Notes under the pieces: model-generated
The model's input: the letters and a program-made list of their open reading frames with translations, nothing else
Databases searched by the model: none
Told to the model about the DNA's origin: nothing
In this document: in pieces, positions 16,198 to 25,661 of the stretch
Layout of the letters: each line of letters starts with the position of its first letter
How positions within the stretch are numbered: position 1 is the stretch's first letter
Assembly: GCF_020423045.1 (NCBI RefSeq)
Contig: NZ_CP081943.1
Coordinates: 3,224,001 to 3,288,000 of the forward strand
DNA length: 64,000 bases
DNA from: Pseudomonas sp. MM213
GTDB lineage: Bacteria; Pseudomonadota; Gammaproteobacteria; Pseudomonadales; Pseudomonadaceae
Direction of reading: 5' to 3'
Made by a program: the position numbers and the translations under genes

Positions 16198-19049
16198 ACA
16201 AAGGGCTCCATTCGCATACACCACAACTGGCGGTCGTCGACAACCGTGGCCTGCCAGTCCGTCAGGTCGCGTACTGGCGGCGAGACGCCGGTGAGCTCAG
16301 GCCCGAAGCGCTGGTGACGGCTCTGGAACATGACGGCGCGGGTCGCCTGGTGGCGCAACGGGATCCGCGCTTCCTCACGCCCGCGTCCCGCCCGAACATG
16401 GCCACGGTTTGCAGCCTGTCTGGCGCGGCGTTGTGCACTGAAAGTCGCGACGCCGGATGGCGTCTGGGATTGCCGGACAGGACCGGGCACATGCGCGAGC
16501 ATTGGGATGGTCGAGGCAGCCATTGGCAGAACGAGTACGACGCACAGCGACGGCTGACCGCAGTCCATGAACAAACCCGAGGCTCGACCTTACGTACTGT
16601 CGAACACCTGACCTACGCCGACAACGCTGGTGAGTTCGCCGAGCGCAATCAGTGCGGACAATTGATCCGTCACGACGATCGGGCCGGTGTGGTCTGGCTC
16701 GACCAGCAAGCGCTCAATGGCGGCGTTATCCGCCAACGCCGACGGTTTCTGCCGGATCAGTCTGACGTCCATCCCCACTGGCCCGTCGTCGAAGTGGAAC
16801 GCGACGCCCTGCTGCAACCCGGCGCGGGGTACATCACCGCGAGCCGTTTCGGGCCGTCGGGGCAAATGCTTGAACAAACCAATGCCGGTGGTCATCAACA
16901 ACACTTCAGCGTTGATCGCGCCGGGCAATTGCAACGCATTGACCTAGCCCTCGAATCCCAAGGCCGGCAACCGCTGTTGAAAGCGGCGAGCTACAACGCC
17001 GAAGGCCAACTGCTGACCCAGGTAACCGGTAACGACGTCACCGGCAGCGCGACCTACGAGGCGGCGAGCGGCCGGTTGAAGCGCTTGACCGCCACCACCT
17101 CGGCATGTGCTCGCTTGCAGGACCTGCGTTATGAGTACGACCCGGTCGGCAACATTCTGCGGATAGTGGACCACACCCAACCCGTCACGTTTTTCGCCAA
17201 CCAGCGTGTAGCGGCAGAAAACACTTACACCTACGACACTCTTGACCAACTCACGTGCGCCACAGGTCGTGAGACCGCCAATGCCGGTCAGACCCCGGGC
17301 TTGCCGGAGCTGATCACGCCCAGCCCCATCGACCCCGGGCGGCTGCTCAACTTCACCGAATTCTATGAGTACGACGCCAGCGGCAACCGCACCGAACTGC
17401 GTCATGTCAGTGATGGAAATCCGTTCAGGCAACAGCTGCGCGTCGATCCGCAGAGCAACCGCGCCCTGCCCTGGAGCGAGGGTGAAGACGAGCCGGACTT
17501 CCCGGGCAATTTCGACGCAAACGGCAACCAGCAATACCTGGCCCCCGGTGCACAGCCGATGACCTGGGATGCGTTGAATCAGTTGCAAAGCGTGACCACC
17601 GTCGGCCGCCCGACCGAGGCCGATGACGCTGAAGGGTATCGCTACAACGCGACCGGTGAACGGGTGGTCAAGTTCAGTACCCAGCAGGCCCATGCCGTGG
17701 CTCATCGGCGTGTCGTTCATTACCTTCCGGGGCTGGAAGTGCGCACCGCCGATGACGACGAAGAACTTCAGGTCATCTGCGTCCCACTGGCCCGTGGCAG
17801 CGTGCGGTGCCTGCATTGGGTCAAGGGCAAACCCGGCGATATCGAGGCTGATCAGTTGCGCTACAGCGTCGACGATCATCTGGGGTCTTGCAGTCTGGAA
17901 CTGGATAAACACGCGGGTGTGATCAGCCACGAGGGTTATTACCCCTATGGCGGGACGGCGTGGTGGGCGGCGCGTTCGAAGGTCGATGCGGATTACAAGA
18001 CCGTTCGGTATTCGGGCAAGGAACGGGATGCGTGTGGGCTTTATTACTATGGGTTTCGGTATTTCGCGCCATGGTTGGGGCGGTGGATTAACCCGGATCC
18101 CATGGGGGTTTTGGACGGATTGAACGTGTATCGAATGGTGGGGAACAACCCGATCAATTTTATTGATGTTCAGGGGGGAGCGAAGCAACCTCCCCACGTC
18201 ACCGTTTCCATGAAGGGATCAACATCCTCAGCGTCCGACTCAGAGACTTCAATGGAACCGCCAGCGGCAGCGGCCTCTCGCCCTTCAACCCTCCAACCCG
18301 CCAAACCGCCAATGCCGCCTCCGATGCCACCGGCCGAATCCAGGACGTGGCGCGAATGGGGCAAGAGCACCGTTTTAACGGTCGTTAACTCGAAAGTCGG
18401 ACTGGCCTTGCTTCCGGTGTCGACTTCAGGTCCTGCTAATGCGGCGGTGGTGGGGCTAGTTCTTACCGCCTCCCTGCAGTTGCTCGTACAAGGAGTGTTC
18501 TTTAATCCCGCCTGGTCACTTCCCAGTACCTGGAATCCAGCAAGTAATGGTACCAATCCCACTGCCGACGTAACACAAGCAGCCCACAGGGCCTTTAATA
18601 TGATCAACACCGGCATAACCCTTGCTGGTGGAGTAGGCAGTCTCGTACTGGGCCCCTTGGTCGGCGACTATGTCGATGAACTCAGAGGCACCCGGTTAAA
18701 AGCTGCAAACAAAGCCAAGGCCGGTGAACTGAGCACCAACATCAACAGACTGATTGCCGAGCAGCGCTTGTTGGACGACGTCTCCAAGAACGTACAGCGC
18801 TCACTTCGTGAGCAGGTCCTGGAAGTCGAAAGCCTGATAGGCATTACGTGGAACACGATGGAGATGCTGGAGAAAATTGATAATCTGAGGCCCGAGCTTA
18901 ACCTTCCAAGCGTTCCCTACTCGCCTCCATCCTCGCCCGAAGACACGGTTTCGAATACAGATTCGCAAATTGGTGATTCCCGTGATCACTCTTCAATGCA
19001 AAATCTGAGGAGAAGAGCTCCCTCGGTCGGTCCACCAATACACGTGTAG
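16194..19049 (+). CDS. Insecticidal Tc toxin, C subunit (RHS core with variable C-terminal payload)
   Basis: 951 residues starting at a TTG that overlaps the TcB stop by 4 bp, with AGGA before it. Residues 1-662 form the RHS/YD-repeat shell, ending in the canonical core 'GLYYYGFRYFAPWLGRWINPDP' (split here as GLYYYGFRYFAPW + LGRWINPDP) and 'NVYRMVGNNPINFIDVQG', which carries the aspartates used for self-cleavage. Residues 663-951 are the released toxin: a Pro-rich linker (about 685-715), a hydrophobic stretch (727-770), a Gly-rich hydrophobic stretch (800-827), a long charged helical region (829-895) and a Ser/Pro-rich tail. No ADP-ribosyltransferase, deaminase or protease motif was recognised. 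Base composition drops after the core. Target unknown. Confidence 0.93.
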   Translation: MNKGLHSHTPQLAVVDNRGLPVRQVAYWRRDAGELRPEALVTALEHDGAGRLVAQRDPRFLTPASRPNMATVCSLSGAALCTESRDAGWRLGLPDRTGHMREHWDGRGSHWQNEYDAQRRLTAVHEQTRGSTLRTVEHLTYADNAGEFAERNQCGQLIRHDDRAGVVWLDQQALNGGVIRQRRRFLPDQSDVHPHWPVVEVERDALLQPGAGYITASRFGPSGQMLEQTNAGGHQQHFSVDRAGQLQRIDLALESQGRQPLLKAASYNAEGQLLTQVTGNDVTGSATYEAASGRLKRLTATTSACARLQDLRYEYDPVGNILRIVDHTQPVTFFANQRVAAENTYTYDTLDQLTCATGRETANAGQTPGLPELITPSPIDPGRLLNFTEFYEYDASGNRTELRHVSDGNPFRQQLRVDPQSNRALPWSEGEDEPDFPGNFDANGNQQYLAPGAQPMTWDALNQLQSVTTVGRPTEADDAEGYRYNATGERVVKFSTQQAHAVAHRRVVHYLPGLEVRTADDDEELQVICVPLARGSVRCLHWVKGKPGDIEADQLRYSVDDHLGSCSLELDKHAGVISHEGYYPYGGTAWWAARSKVDADYKTVRYSGKERDACGLYYYGFRYFAPWLGRWINPDPMGVLDGLNVYRMVGNNPINFIDVQGGAKQPPHVTVSMKGSTSSASDSETSMEPPAAAASRPSTLQPAKPPMPPPMPPAESRTWREWGKSTVLTVVNSKVGLALLPVSTSGPANAAVVGLVLTASLQLLVQGVFFNPAWSLPSTWNPASNGTNPTADVTQAAHRAFNMINTGITLAGGVGSLVLGPLVGDYVDELRGTRLKAANKAKAGELSTNINRLIAEQRLLDDVSKNVQRSLREQVLEVESLIGITWNTMEMLEKIDNLRPELNLPSVPYSPPSSPEDTVSNTDSQIGDSRDHSSMQNLRRRAPSVGPPIHV

Positions 19050-19145
19050 CGGATGCACGCCTGCAGATCGGCTGCAGCCCTAGTCTCTTCAAGCGGGTAC
19101 AGCATGCTATCGTGCCCGCCCGACTCGCTATGTGTTTGTGCCAGC

Positions 19146-20912
19146 ATGCTGCCGATTTCCCGTAACGTGCGTTTGTCGCTGTACATTCTGTTGATCATCG
19201 CCGGCGCAGCCCTTGCAGCCACCCTGGCCATGCGCCACGCCGAGCGCCAGGCCCTGGTGGAAGACGCCGCCCGCGCCAATCTGCAACTGGGCCTGTACGC
19301 CACCTCCCTGCACACCCTGATCGAACGCTACCGCGCCCTGCCCGCCGTGCTGGCGCTGGACCCGGAGCTGCGTTCGGCGCTTAACGGGCCGGTAACGCCG
19401 GAACAGCAGGACGCGCTGAACCGCAAGCTGGAAAAGATCAACGGTGCCGCCGAGTCCTCGACCCTGGAACTGCTCGATCACACCGGCCTCGCCGTGGCGG
19501 CGAGCAACTGGCGTTTGCCCAGCAGTTACGTCGGTCACAACTACGGTTTTCGCCCCTACTTCAGCCAGACCCGCACCCAGGGCACCGGACGTTTTTATGC
19601 AGTGGGCGTGACCAGCGGGATTCCCGGTTACTTCCTGTCCAGCGCCGTCACCGATGACGGCGGGAAGTTTCTCGGCGCCATGGTGGTGAAGCTCGAATTT
19701 CCCGAACTGGAGCGCGAATGGCGTCAGGGCAGCGACACGCTGCTGGTCAGCGATGCACGCGGGATCATCTTCATCGCCAATCAGCCCGGCTGGCGTTATC
19801 GCCAGTTGAAACCGCTGAGTGAAAGCGACCACGCCGAACTCAAGGCCACCCGCCAATACGACAAGCAACCGCTGACGCTGCTTGGCTATCAATCATTGCG
19901 GCGCTTTGACGACAACAGCGAACTGGCGCGGGTCGAAGGCCCGGACGGCAAAGCGGATTACCTGTGGGAATCCCTGCCGCTGACCGCCGAGGGCTGGACG
20001 TTGCACTTGCTGCGTCGTCCGCAAGTGGCGTTCGAAGACAGTCGCAATGCCGCCCTCGCCGCTGCCGGGTTGTGGCTGACGCTGGTGTTTCTGCTGCTGT
20101 TCCTCAACCAGCGCTGGCGCCTGGCCAAGATGCGCCAGCGCAGTCGCGAAGAGCTCGAACAGTTAGTGGAAGAACGCACCCGCGACCTGCGCACGGCACA
20201 GGACGGTCTGGTGCAATCGGCCAAACTTGCCGCACTCGGGCAAATGTCGGCAGCGCTGGCCCATGAAATCAATCAACCGTTGACCGCCCAGCGCATGCAA
20301 TTGGCGACGCTGCGGTTGCTGCTCGATCACGGCCGGGTCGACGACGCCTACAAGGCACTGAAACCGGTGGATGAAATGCTGACGCGCATGGCCGCCCTCA
20401 CCGGCCACCTGAAAACCTTCGCCCGCAAAAGCCCCAGCGGCTTGCGCGAACGCCTGGACCTGGCTTCAGTGGTGGACCAATCGCTGCAACTGCTCGACAC
20501 GCGTCTGCGCGATGAACAGGTCAGCACCGTGCTGCACCTGACACGCCCGGCGTGGGTGCGCGGCGATGCGATTCGCCTGGAGCAGGTGCTGATCAATCTG
20601 CTGCGCAACGCCCTGGACGCGATGCAGGACAAACCCTGCAAACGCCTGGAAATCCGCCTCGAAGCCGACGAACAACTGTGGCGCCTGAGCGTCATCGACA
20701 ACGGTGGCGGCATCGCCGAAGAAAATCTGCCGAAGGTCTTCGATCCGTTTTTCACCACCAAACCGGTGGGCGATGGCCTGGGCATCGGTCTGGCCGTATC
20801 CTTTGCCATCGTTCACGAATCGGGCGGCCGCCTGAGCGCCGATAATCACGACAACGGCGCGGTGTTCACCCTCACCCTGCCCATCGATCAGGAGGCGCCT
20901 GGCGCATGCTGA
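19146..20912 (+). CDS. mifS: Sensor histidine kinase MifS (DctB type)
   Basis: 588 residues. A membrane anchor at about 10-28 ('[18 protein letters not shown]') is followed by a periplasmic Cache-like sensor region of about 270 residues, a second membrane segment ('[17 protein letters not shown]'), a coiled linker, the HisKA box '[12 protein letters not shown]' (His near 373) and an ATPase domain with N and G boxes ('[10 protein letters not shown]', '[11 protein letters not shown]'). It should phosphorylate MifR, with which it overlaps by 7 bp. In P. aeruginosa MifSR senses alpha-ketoglutarate. The start is uncertain: I chose 19146, but 19104 and 19053 are in frame. The gene begins 96 bp after TcC, with no terminator seen between them. 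Confidence 0.85.
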   Translation: MLPISRNVRLSLYILLIIAGAALAATLAMRHAERQALVEDAARANLQLGLYATSLHTLIERYRALPAVLALDPELRSALNGPVTPEQQDALNRKLEKINGAAESSTLELLDHTGLAVAASNWRLPSSYVGHNYGFRPYFSQTRTQGTGRFYAVGVTSGIPGYFLSSAVTDDGGKFLGAMVVKLEFPELEREWRQGSDTLLVSDARGIIFIANQPGWRYRQLKPLSESDHAELKATRQYDKQPLTLLGYQSLRRFDDNSELARVEGPDGKADYLWESLPLTAEGWTLHLLRRPQVAFEDSRNAALAAAGLWLTLVFLLLFLNQRWRLAKMRQRSREELEQLVEERTRDLRTAQDGLVQSAKLAALGQMSAALAHEINQPLTAQRMQLATLRLLLDHGRVDDAYKALKPVDEMLTRMAALTGHLKTFARKSPSGLRERLDLASVVDQSLQLLDTRLRDEQVSTVLHLTRPAWVRGDAIRLEQVLINLLRNALDAMQDKPCKRLEIRLEADEQLWRLSVIDNGGGIAEENLPKVFDPFFTTKPVGDGLGIGLAVSFAIVHESGGRLSADNHDNGAVFTLTLPIDQEAPGAC

Positions 20913-22231
20913 ATTCTGTGATGGTGGTCGACGACGAAAGCAGCATCCGCAGTGCCGTCGAACAATGGCTGAGCCTGTCGGGTTTCGAGGTGCAGTTGTT
21001 CAGCCGCGCCGATGAATGCCTGGCGCAGTTGCCCAAGCATTTCCCCGGGGTGATCCTCAGCGACGTGCGCATGCCCGGCATGACCGGGCTGGAACTGCTC
21101 GCCGAAGTGCAGCGCCGCGATGCCGATTTGCCGGTGATTCTGCTGACCGGCCACGGCGATGTGCCAATGGCGGTCGATGCGATGCGCGATGGCGCCTACG
21201 ACTTTCTCGAAAAACCCTTCAGCCCGGAAACCCTGCTCGGCAGCCTGCGTCGTGCGCTGGACAAGCGCCGACTGGTGCTGGAAAACCGCGCGTTGCACGA
21301 GCAGGCCGATAACCGCGCCAAACTCGACGCGACCTTGCTTGGTGTGTCCCGTGGCTTGCAGACATTGCGTCGGCAAGTGCTGGATCTGGCGGCGTTGCCG
21401 GTCAACGTGTTGATTCGCGGTGAAACCGGCAGCGGCAAGGAGCTGGTCGCCCGTTGCCTGCACGACTTCGGCCCGCGTGCCGACAAGCCGTTTGTCGCGC
21501 TGAACTGTGCGGCGATTCCCGAGCAATTGTTCGAGGCCGAGCTGTTCGGTCACGAGAGCGGCGCGTTCACCGGCGCTCAGGGCAAGCGCATCGGCAAGCT
21601 TGAATACGCCGATGGCGGCACGCTGTTTCTCGATGAAATCGAAAGCATGCCGCTGGCCCAGCAGGTGAAATTGCTGCGGGTACTGCAAGAGCAAAAGCTG
21701 GAGCGCTTGGGTTCCAATCAGAGCATTCGCGTGGATTTGCGCATCATCGCTGCGACCAAACCGGATTTGCTGGACGAGGCGCGGGCCGGGCGTTTTCGCG
21801 AGGATCTGGCCTATCGGCTGAACGTCGCCGAGTTGCGCTTGCCGCCGTTGCGTGATCGACGCGAAGACATTCCATTGTTGTTCGAGTCGTTTGCGCACAG
21901 GGCTGCCGAGCGGCTGGGTCGCACGTTTGCGCCGCTGAGCGGCCCGCAGTTGAGCCATCTGTTGAGCCACGACTGGCCGGGCAATGTGCGCGAACTGGCG
22001 AACGTGGCCGAACGGCAAGTGCTGGGGCTGGAAGAGCCCACGCCTGCGGGCATCGATCCGGGGCAGTCGCTGGCAGCGCAGCAGGAAGCGTTCGAAGCGC
22101 ATTGCCTGCGCGCGGCGTTGACGCGGCACAAGGGCGATGTGAAAGCGGTGCTTGAAGAGCTGCAACTGCCGCGCCGTACGTTCAATGAAAAGATGCAGCG
22201 GCATGGCTTGACCCGAGAGATGTTCCTCTAA
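20906..22231 (+). CDS. mifR: Sigma-54-dependent response regulator MifR (DctD/NtrC type)
   Basis: 441 residues with three domains. The receiver has the acceptor Asp at D53 ('ILSDVRMPGMTG'). The AAA+ domain has Walker A 'GETGSGKE' near 172 and the sigma-54 contact loop 'GAFTGA' near 218. The C-terminal Fis-type helix-turn-helix is 'VKAVLEELQLPRRTFNEKM'. It activates RpoN promoters when phosphorylated by MifS. The likely target is the adjacent permease gene, which has a -24/-12 promoter and two upstream half-palindromes. Confidence 0.92.
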   Translation: MLNSVMVVDDESSIRSAVEQWLSLSGFEVQLFSRADECLAQLPKHFPGVILSDVRMPGMTGLELLAEVQRRDADLPVILLTGHGDVPMAVDAMRDGAYDFLEKPFSPETLLGSLRRALDKRRLVLENRALHEQADNRAKLDATLLGVSRGLQTLRRQVLDLAALPVNVLIRGETGSGKELVARCLHDFGPRADKPFVALNCAAIPEQLFEAELFGHESGAFTGAQGKRIGKLEYADGGTLFLDEIESMPLAQQVKLLRVLQEQKLERLGSNQSIRVDLRIIAATKPDLLDEARAGRFREDLAYRLNVAELRLPPLRDRREDIPLLFESFAHRAAERLGRTFAPLSGPQLSHLLSHDWPGNVRELANVAERQVLGLEEPTPAGIDPGQSLAAQQEAFEAHCLRAALTRHKGDVKAVLEELQLPRRTFNEKMQRHGLTREMFL

Positions 22232-22245
22232 AAGCCAACACAAAC

Positions 22246-22339
22246 CCTGTAGGAGCGAGGCTTGCCCGCGAAGAAGTCAGCGCGGTCTACCTGAAACACC
22301 GCATTATCGTTCTTCGCGGGCGAGCCTCGCTCCTACAGG
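22246..22339. repeat. REP pair (GGAGCGAGGCTTGCCCGCGAA type)
   Basis: Inverted REP units at the two ends of a 94-bp segment between mifR and the upstream activation sites of the permease gene. Confidence 0.9.
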
Positions 22340-22351
22340 ATCGCGAACATG

Positions 22352-22365
22352 CGCGGATTTTCGCT
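22352..22365. promoter_or_regulatory. Putative MifR upstream activation site 1
   Basis: CGCGGATTTTCGCT is an imperfect copy of site 2. The two are 33 bp apart centre to centre, about three helical turns, and upstream of a sigma-54 promoter. Confidence 0.55.
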
Positions 22366-22384
22366 CGTTGCTTCGCAAACCATA

Positions 22385-22398
22385 AGCGGATTTCCGCT
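22385..22398. promoter_or_regulatory. Putative MifR upstream activation site 2
   Basis: AGCGGATTTCCGCT, a palindrome with perfect 6-bp arms, 42 bp upstream of the -24 element. This is a normal position for an NtrC-family activator. Confidence 0.6.
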
Positions 22399-22439
22399 CA
22401 TCCAAACCTCAACCCCCCTCTAAACCGGCCCTCCCCCGT

Positions 22440-22455
22440 TGGCACAGCTCCTGCT
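22440..22455 (+). promoter_or_regulatory. Sigma-54 (-24/-12) promoter of the alpha-ketoglutarate permease gene
   Basis: TGGCACAGCTCCTGCT has the GG-N10-GC spacing required by RpoN and a perfect TGGCAC block. It lies 62 bp before the permease start, downstream of an RpoN-dependent regulator gene. Confidence 0.8.
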
Positions 22456-22517
22456 ATAGCCCCTGCAGGCTGCGTTTAAACGCGCTCCACAAAAACAATT
22501 AAACGAAGGATCCTTCA

Positions 22518-23840
22518 ATGGATAACTCCAACGCCCTGCCCCTTGGGTCGGCTGCCGTGCCGGTCAAAGAAAGAACCACCGCCAGTCGTATCAAATCGAT
22601 CTTCAGCGGTTCGGTCGGCAACATGGTCGAGTGGTACGACTGGTACGTCTATGCCGCCTTCTCCCTGTATTTCGCCAAAGCGTTTTTCCCCAAAGGCGAC
22701 ACCACCGCACAATTGCTGAATACCGCCGCGATCTTCGCCGTGGGCTTCCTGATGCGCCCGATCGGTGGCTGGCTGATGGGCCTCTACGCCGACAAGGCCG
22801 GGCGTAAACGCGCATTGATGGCCTCGGTGTACCTGATGTGCTTCGGCTCGCTGCTGATTGCCCTGAGCCCCGGTTATGAAACCATCGGCATCGGCGCGCC
22901 GATCCTGCTGGTGTTCGCCCGTCTGCTGCAAGGCCTGTCGGTCGGTGGCGAATACGGCACCTCGGCCACCTACCTCAGCGAAATGGCGACCAAGGAGCGT
23001 CGCGGTTTCTACTCCAGCTTCCAGTACGTGACCCTGATCTCTGGCCAGCTCATCGCGCTGGCGGTGCTGATCGTGTTGCAACAAGTGCTGACCACCGAAG
23101 AGCTGTACGCGTGGGGCTGGCGTATTCCGTTCGCCATCGGCGCGCTGTGTGCCGTGGTCGCGCTTTACCTGCGCCGTGGCATGGAAGAGACCGAGTCGTT
23201 CACCAAGGTCAAGAAAGAGAAAAAAGAAAGCGCCATGCGCACGCTGATGCGCCATCCCAAGGAACTGATGACCGTGGTCGGCCTGACCATGGGCGGCACC
23301 CTGGCGTTCTACACCTACACCACGTACATGCAGAAATACCTGGTGAACACCGTCGGCATGAGCATCTCCGACTCCACCACCATTTCCGCTGCCACGCTGT
23401 TCCTGTTCATGTGCCTGCAACCGATCATCGGCGGGCTCTCGGACAAGGTCGGTCGTCGGCCGATCCTGATTGCCTTCGGCATCCTCGGCACGCTGTTCAC
23501 CGTGCCGATCCTCACCACCCTGCACACCATCCAGTCGTGGTGGGGCGCGTTCTTCCTGATCATGGCGGCGCTGATCATCGTCAGCGGCTACACCTCGATC
23601 AACGCCGTGGTGAAAGCCGAGCTGTTCCCAACCGAAATCCGCGCCCTGGGCGTTGGCCTGCCGTACGCCCTGACCGTGTCGATCTTCGGCGGCACCGCTG
23701 AATACATCGCGCTGTGGTTCAAGAGCATTGGCATGGAAACCGGTTACTACTGGTATGTCACCGCGTGTATTGCCGTGTCGTTGCTGGTGTACATCACCAT
23801 GAAAGACACCCGCAAACATTCGCGGATCGAGACGGACTAA
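22518..23840 (+). CDS. kgtP: MFS alpha-ketoglutarate permease (KgtP/PcaT type)
   Basis: 440 residues with about twelve membrane segments of the metabolite:H+ symporter branch of MFS. Visible motifs are 'GNMVEWYDWYVYA', 'DKAGRKRALM' and 'RLLQGLSVGGEYGTSATYLSE'. It should import alpha-ketoglutarate or a related dicarboxylate with protons across the inner membrane. The ribosome site is AAGGAT. Its sigma-54 promoter and the adjacent mifSR genes fit the known P. aeruginosa scheme, in which MifSR and RpoN switch on an alpha-ketoglutarate transporter. Substrate assignment rests on family and context. Confidence 0.88.
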   Translation: MDNSNALPLGSAAVPVKERTTASRIKSIFSGSVGNMVEWYDWYVYAAFSLYFAKAFFPKGDTTAQLLNTAAIFAVGFLMRPIGGWLMGLYADKAGRKRALMASVYLMCFGSLLIALSPGYETIGIGAPILLVFARLLQGLSVGGEYGTSATYLSEMATKERRGFYSSFQYVTLISGQLIALAVLIVLQQVLTTEELYAWGWRIPFAIGALCAVVALYLRRGMEETESFTKVKKEKKESAMRTLMRHPKELMTVVGLTMGGTLAFYTYTTYMQKYLVNTVGMSISDSTTISAATLFLFMCLQPIIGGLSDKVGRRPILIAFGILGTLFTVPILTTLHTIQSWWGAFFLIMAALIIVSGYTSINAVVKAELFPTEIRALGVGLPYALTVSIFGGTAEYIALWFKSIGMETGYYWYVTACIAVSLLVYITMKDTRKHSRIETD

Positions 23841-23854
23841 GCTCGTCAGCGCAA

Positions 23855-23895
23855 CAAAAAAATGGGGCAGACCTTAGCGGGTCTGCCCCATTTTT
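23855..23895 (+). terminator. Terminator of the alpha-ketoglutarate permease gene
   Basis: A perfect 16-bp stem, AAAATGGGGCAGAC / GTCTGCCCCATTTT at its core, with an 8-nt loop and a T-run. Confidence 0.92.
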
Positions 23896-23915
23896 CATTG
23901 AATAAACACAATCCC

Positions 23916-24002
23916 CCTGTAGGAGCCGGCTTGCTGGCGATGGTGTGTCAGACACAGTGATGTTGACTGACACACCATCGCCAGCAAGCCGGCTCCTACA
24001 AG
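23916..24002. repeat. REP pair (GGAGCCGGCTTGC type)
   Basis: Inverted REP units whose homology extends into GCGATGGTGTGTCA / TGACACACCATCGC. Confidence 0.9.
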
Positions 24003-24071
24003 GGATTGCGTGCGCTGGAAATTATGGGGGCATCCTTGCACTATGAACGCCACACCAACAGGAATCCCTTC

Positions 24072-24701
24072 ATGCCCGACGACATCCACTACTACGAACC
24101 CGCCAACGGCCACGGTCTGCCGCATGACCCGTTCAATGCCATCGTCGGCCCGCGCCCCATCGGCTGGATTTCTTCGCAGGATGCCGACGGCCGCCTGAAC
24201 CTGGCGCCCTACAGTTTCTTCAACGCGTTCAACTACATTCCACCAATCATTGGATTTTCCAGCGTCGGACGCAAAGACAGCCTGAACAACATCGAACAGA
24301 CCGGCGAGTTCGCCTGGAACCTGGCAACCCGGCCGCTGGCCGAGCAGATGAACCAGAGCTGCGCGATGGTCGGGCCGGAGGTCAACGAGTTCGAGTTGTC
24401 CGGGCTGACGCCCGTCGCGTCGAAAATCATTCAGGTGCCACGGGTCGCCGAAAGCCCGGTGTCCTTCGAGTGCAAGGTCACGCAGATCATCCAGTTGCAG
24501 CGCGCCGACGGCAACGTGGTGCCGAGCTGGCTGATTCTCGGCGAAGTGGTCGCCGTGCACATCGCCAAATGGCTGTTGAAGGACGGGGTGTACGACACCG
24601 CCGCGGCAGAACCGATTCTGCGCGGTGGCGGACCAGCGGATTACTTTCAACTGGGCCCGGAGGCCTTGTTCAAGATGTTCCGCCCGGGAGCGGTCAGGTA
24701 A
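24072..24701 (+). CDS. Flavin reductase-like FMN-binding protein
   Basis: 209 residues with the split-barrel flavin fold. 'FNAIVGPRPIGWISSQDADGRLNLAPYSFFNAFNYIPPIIGFSS' (given as FNAIVGPRPIGWISS, then NLAPYSFFNAFNYIPP) is the FMN-binding N-terminal half typical of flavoredoxin/DIM6-NTAB proteins. These use NAD(P)H to reduce FMN or act as flavin donors for monooxygenases. The ATG at 24072 has AGGA upstream; the frame stays open to 24006 but that region abuts the REP pair. It converges on the next gene with adjacent stop codons. Confidence 0.82.
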   Translation: MPDDIHYYEPANGHGLPHDPFNAIVGPRPIGWISSQDADGRLNLAPYSFFNAFNYIPPIIGFSSVGRKDSLNNIEQTGEFAWNLATRPLAEQMNQSCAMVGPEVNEFELSGLTPVASKIIQVPRVAESPVSFECKVTQIIQLQRADGNVVPSWLILGEVVAVHIAKWLLKDGVYDTAAAEPILRGGGPADYFQLGPEALFKMFRPGAVR

Positions 24702-24932
24702 TTACCAGATCAGCTCGCCGTCTTCGCCGACGCCCTTGAGGTGCGTCAGTTGCAGGGCGGCAGCTTCGTCCGCTTCTTTGGCGGTCTTGAACGTCTGGTC
24801 TTCCAGCAATTTGTTGAAGCGCGGTGCGCCCGAGCCACCGATGGCTTTGGTGGCAATCGCCGCATAGTAACCGCCCTCGCGGGGCACTACGGCGGATACG
24901 GCTTCGAAGGTTTCAAAGGCTTTGCGTGCCAT
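24702..24932 (-). CDS. Small conserved hypothetical protein
   Basis: 76 residues, with start ATG preceded by AGGAT. Soluble, Ala/Glu-rich and probably mostly helical after a short beta hairpin ('AVVPREGGYYAAIATKAI'). I believe similar short proteins occur next to flavin reductase genes in other pseudomonads, but cannot name a function. Its stop abuts that of the flavin reductase. Confidence 0.65.
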   Translation of the reverse strand: MARKAFETFEAVSAVVPREGGYYAAIATKAIGGSGAPRFNKLLEDQTFKTAKEADEAAALQLTHLKGVGEDGELIW

Positions 24933-24973
24933 GTCGCGGATCCTGGCTGATTGAGAATGGCGTCATTAAACCC

Positions 24974-25327
24974 TCAACCCGCCAGTTTGTGTACCCGCGA
25001 CCGGGACTGCCACTGCGCCTGGGCCGCCGACACGTCCTTGAAGGTATGGAAATCCAGGCTGTTGACCACCAGCTCTTGCACCAGCTCAGCGAAAATATCC
25101 ATGGCCGGCGTGCTGAAATAGGCCGTCATGGCTTGCTGATGGGTCCAGAAACCGGACACCAGCCACAATTCCGGATCGCACTGCGAATGCTGCAGGGAAA
25201 AACTCAGGCAGCCAGGCGCGGTGCGCGACGGCTCGATCAAGGCGCTGAGGCGCGCACCGAGTTCCGCCGAACACCCGGCGCGGGCCCGGACGAAGGCCAT
25301 ATGACTGACGGGGATCTGCTTAGACAT
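24974..25327 (-). CDS. Antibiotic biosynthesis monooxygenase (ABM) domain protein
   Basis: 117 residues with a ferredoxin-like ABM fold: 'MAFVRARAGCSAELGARLSAL', then 'APGCLSFSLQHSQCDPELWLVSGFW' (APGCLSFSLQHSQCD, PELWLVSGFW) and a C-terminal helix. Such small dimeric proteins are cofactor-free monooxygenases acting on quinones or aromatic substrates, or stress-linked relatives. The ATG at 25325-25327 follows GGAGGG, a very good ribosome site. The substrate is unknown. Confidence 0.8.
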   Translation of the reverse strand: MSKQIPVSHMAFVRARAGCSAELGARLSALIEPSRTAPGCLSFSLQHSQCDPELWLVSGFWTHQQAMTAYFSTPAMDIFAELVQELVVNSLDFHTFKDVSAAQAQWQSRSRVHKLAG

Positions 25328-25661
25328 GTTCAACCCTCCCAGGTACTCGAGTGGCAGCCGTGGGACGGGCTGCGACAGGATCCAAGATTAAGCCCCTGCA
25401 CGCCGCCCCGTTAGTCGATTCCTGCCGGCTTGTTGCACAATCCTGCGAGGCTGCATTCGGTACCTGTAACAATGTGTGAATACTGTCACAGGTCTGAAAC
25501 ACGAGGTTCGAGCAAGTTTTCCCTGCCACGGACTGCCCTGGCAGCACACCTCTTCAACCCCGTGCAGAATCAGGCAAGCTTTTCGCAGGATGTGTCTACC
25601 GCTGTGCCTTGCACAAATTTAAGCTCAGCTCATTCCCATTGCTTCGCCGAGGATGCCCTGC
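25328..25661. other. 334-bp gap between the ABM gene and the AraC gene
   Basis: This divergent intergenic region should hold both promoters. The only structure seen is an inverted repeat, ACCTGTAAC...GTCACAGGT, at 25462-25493, with 8 of 9 paired positions. It could be an operator for the AraC regulator. No small gene is supported. Confidence 0.4.

Noticed and set aside
1..19049. A mobile element or phage carrying the Tc genes
   Set aside because: No integrase, transposase, attachment site in a tRNA or phage gene is visible; only the pyk-tail scar indicates insertion.
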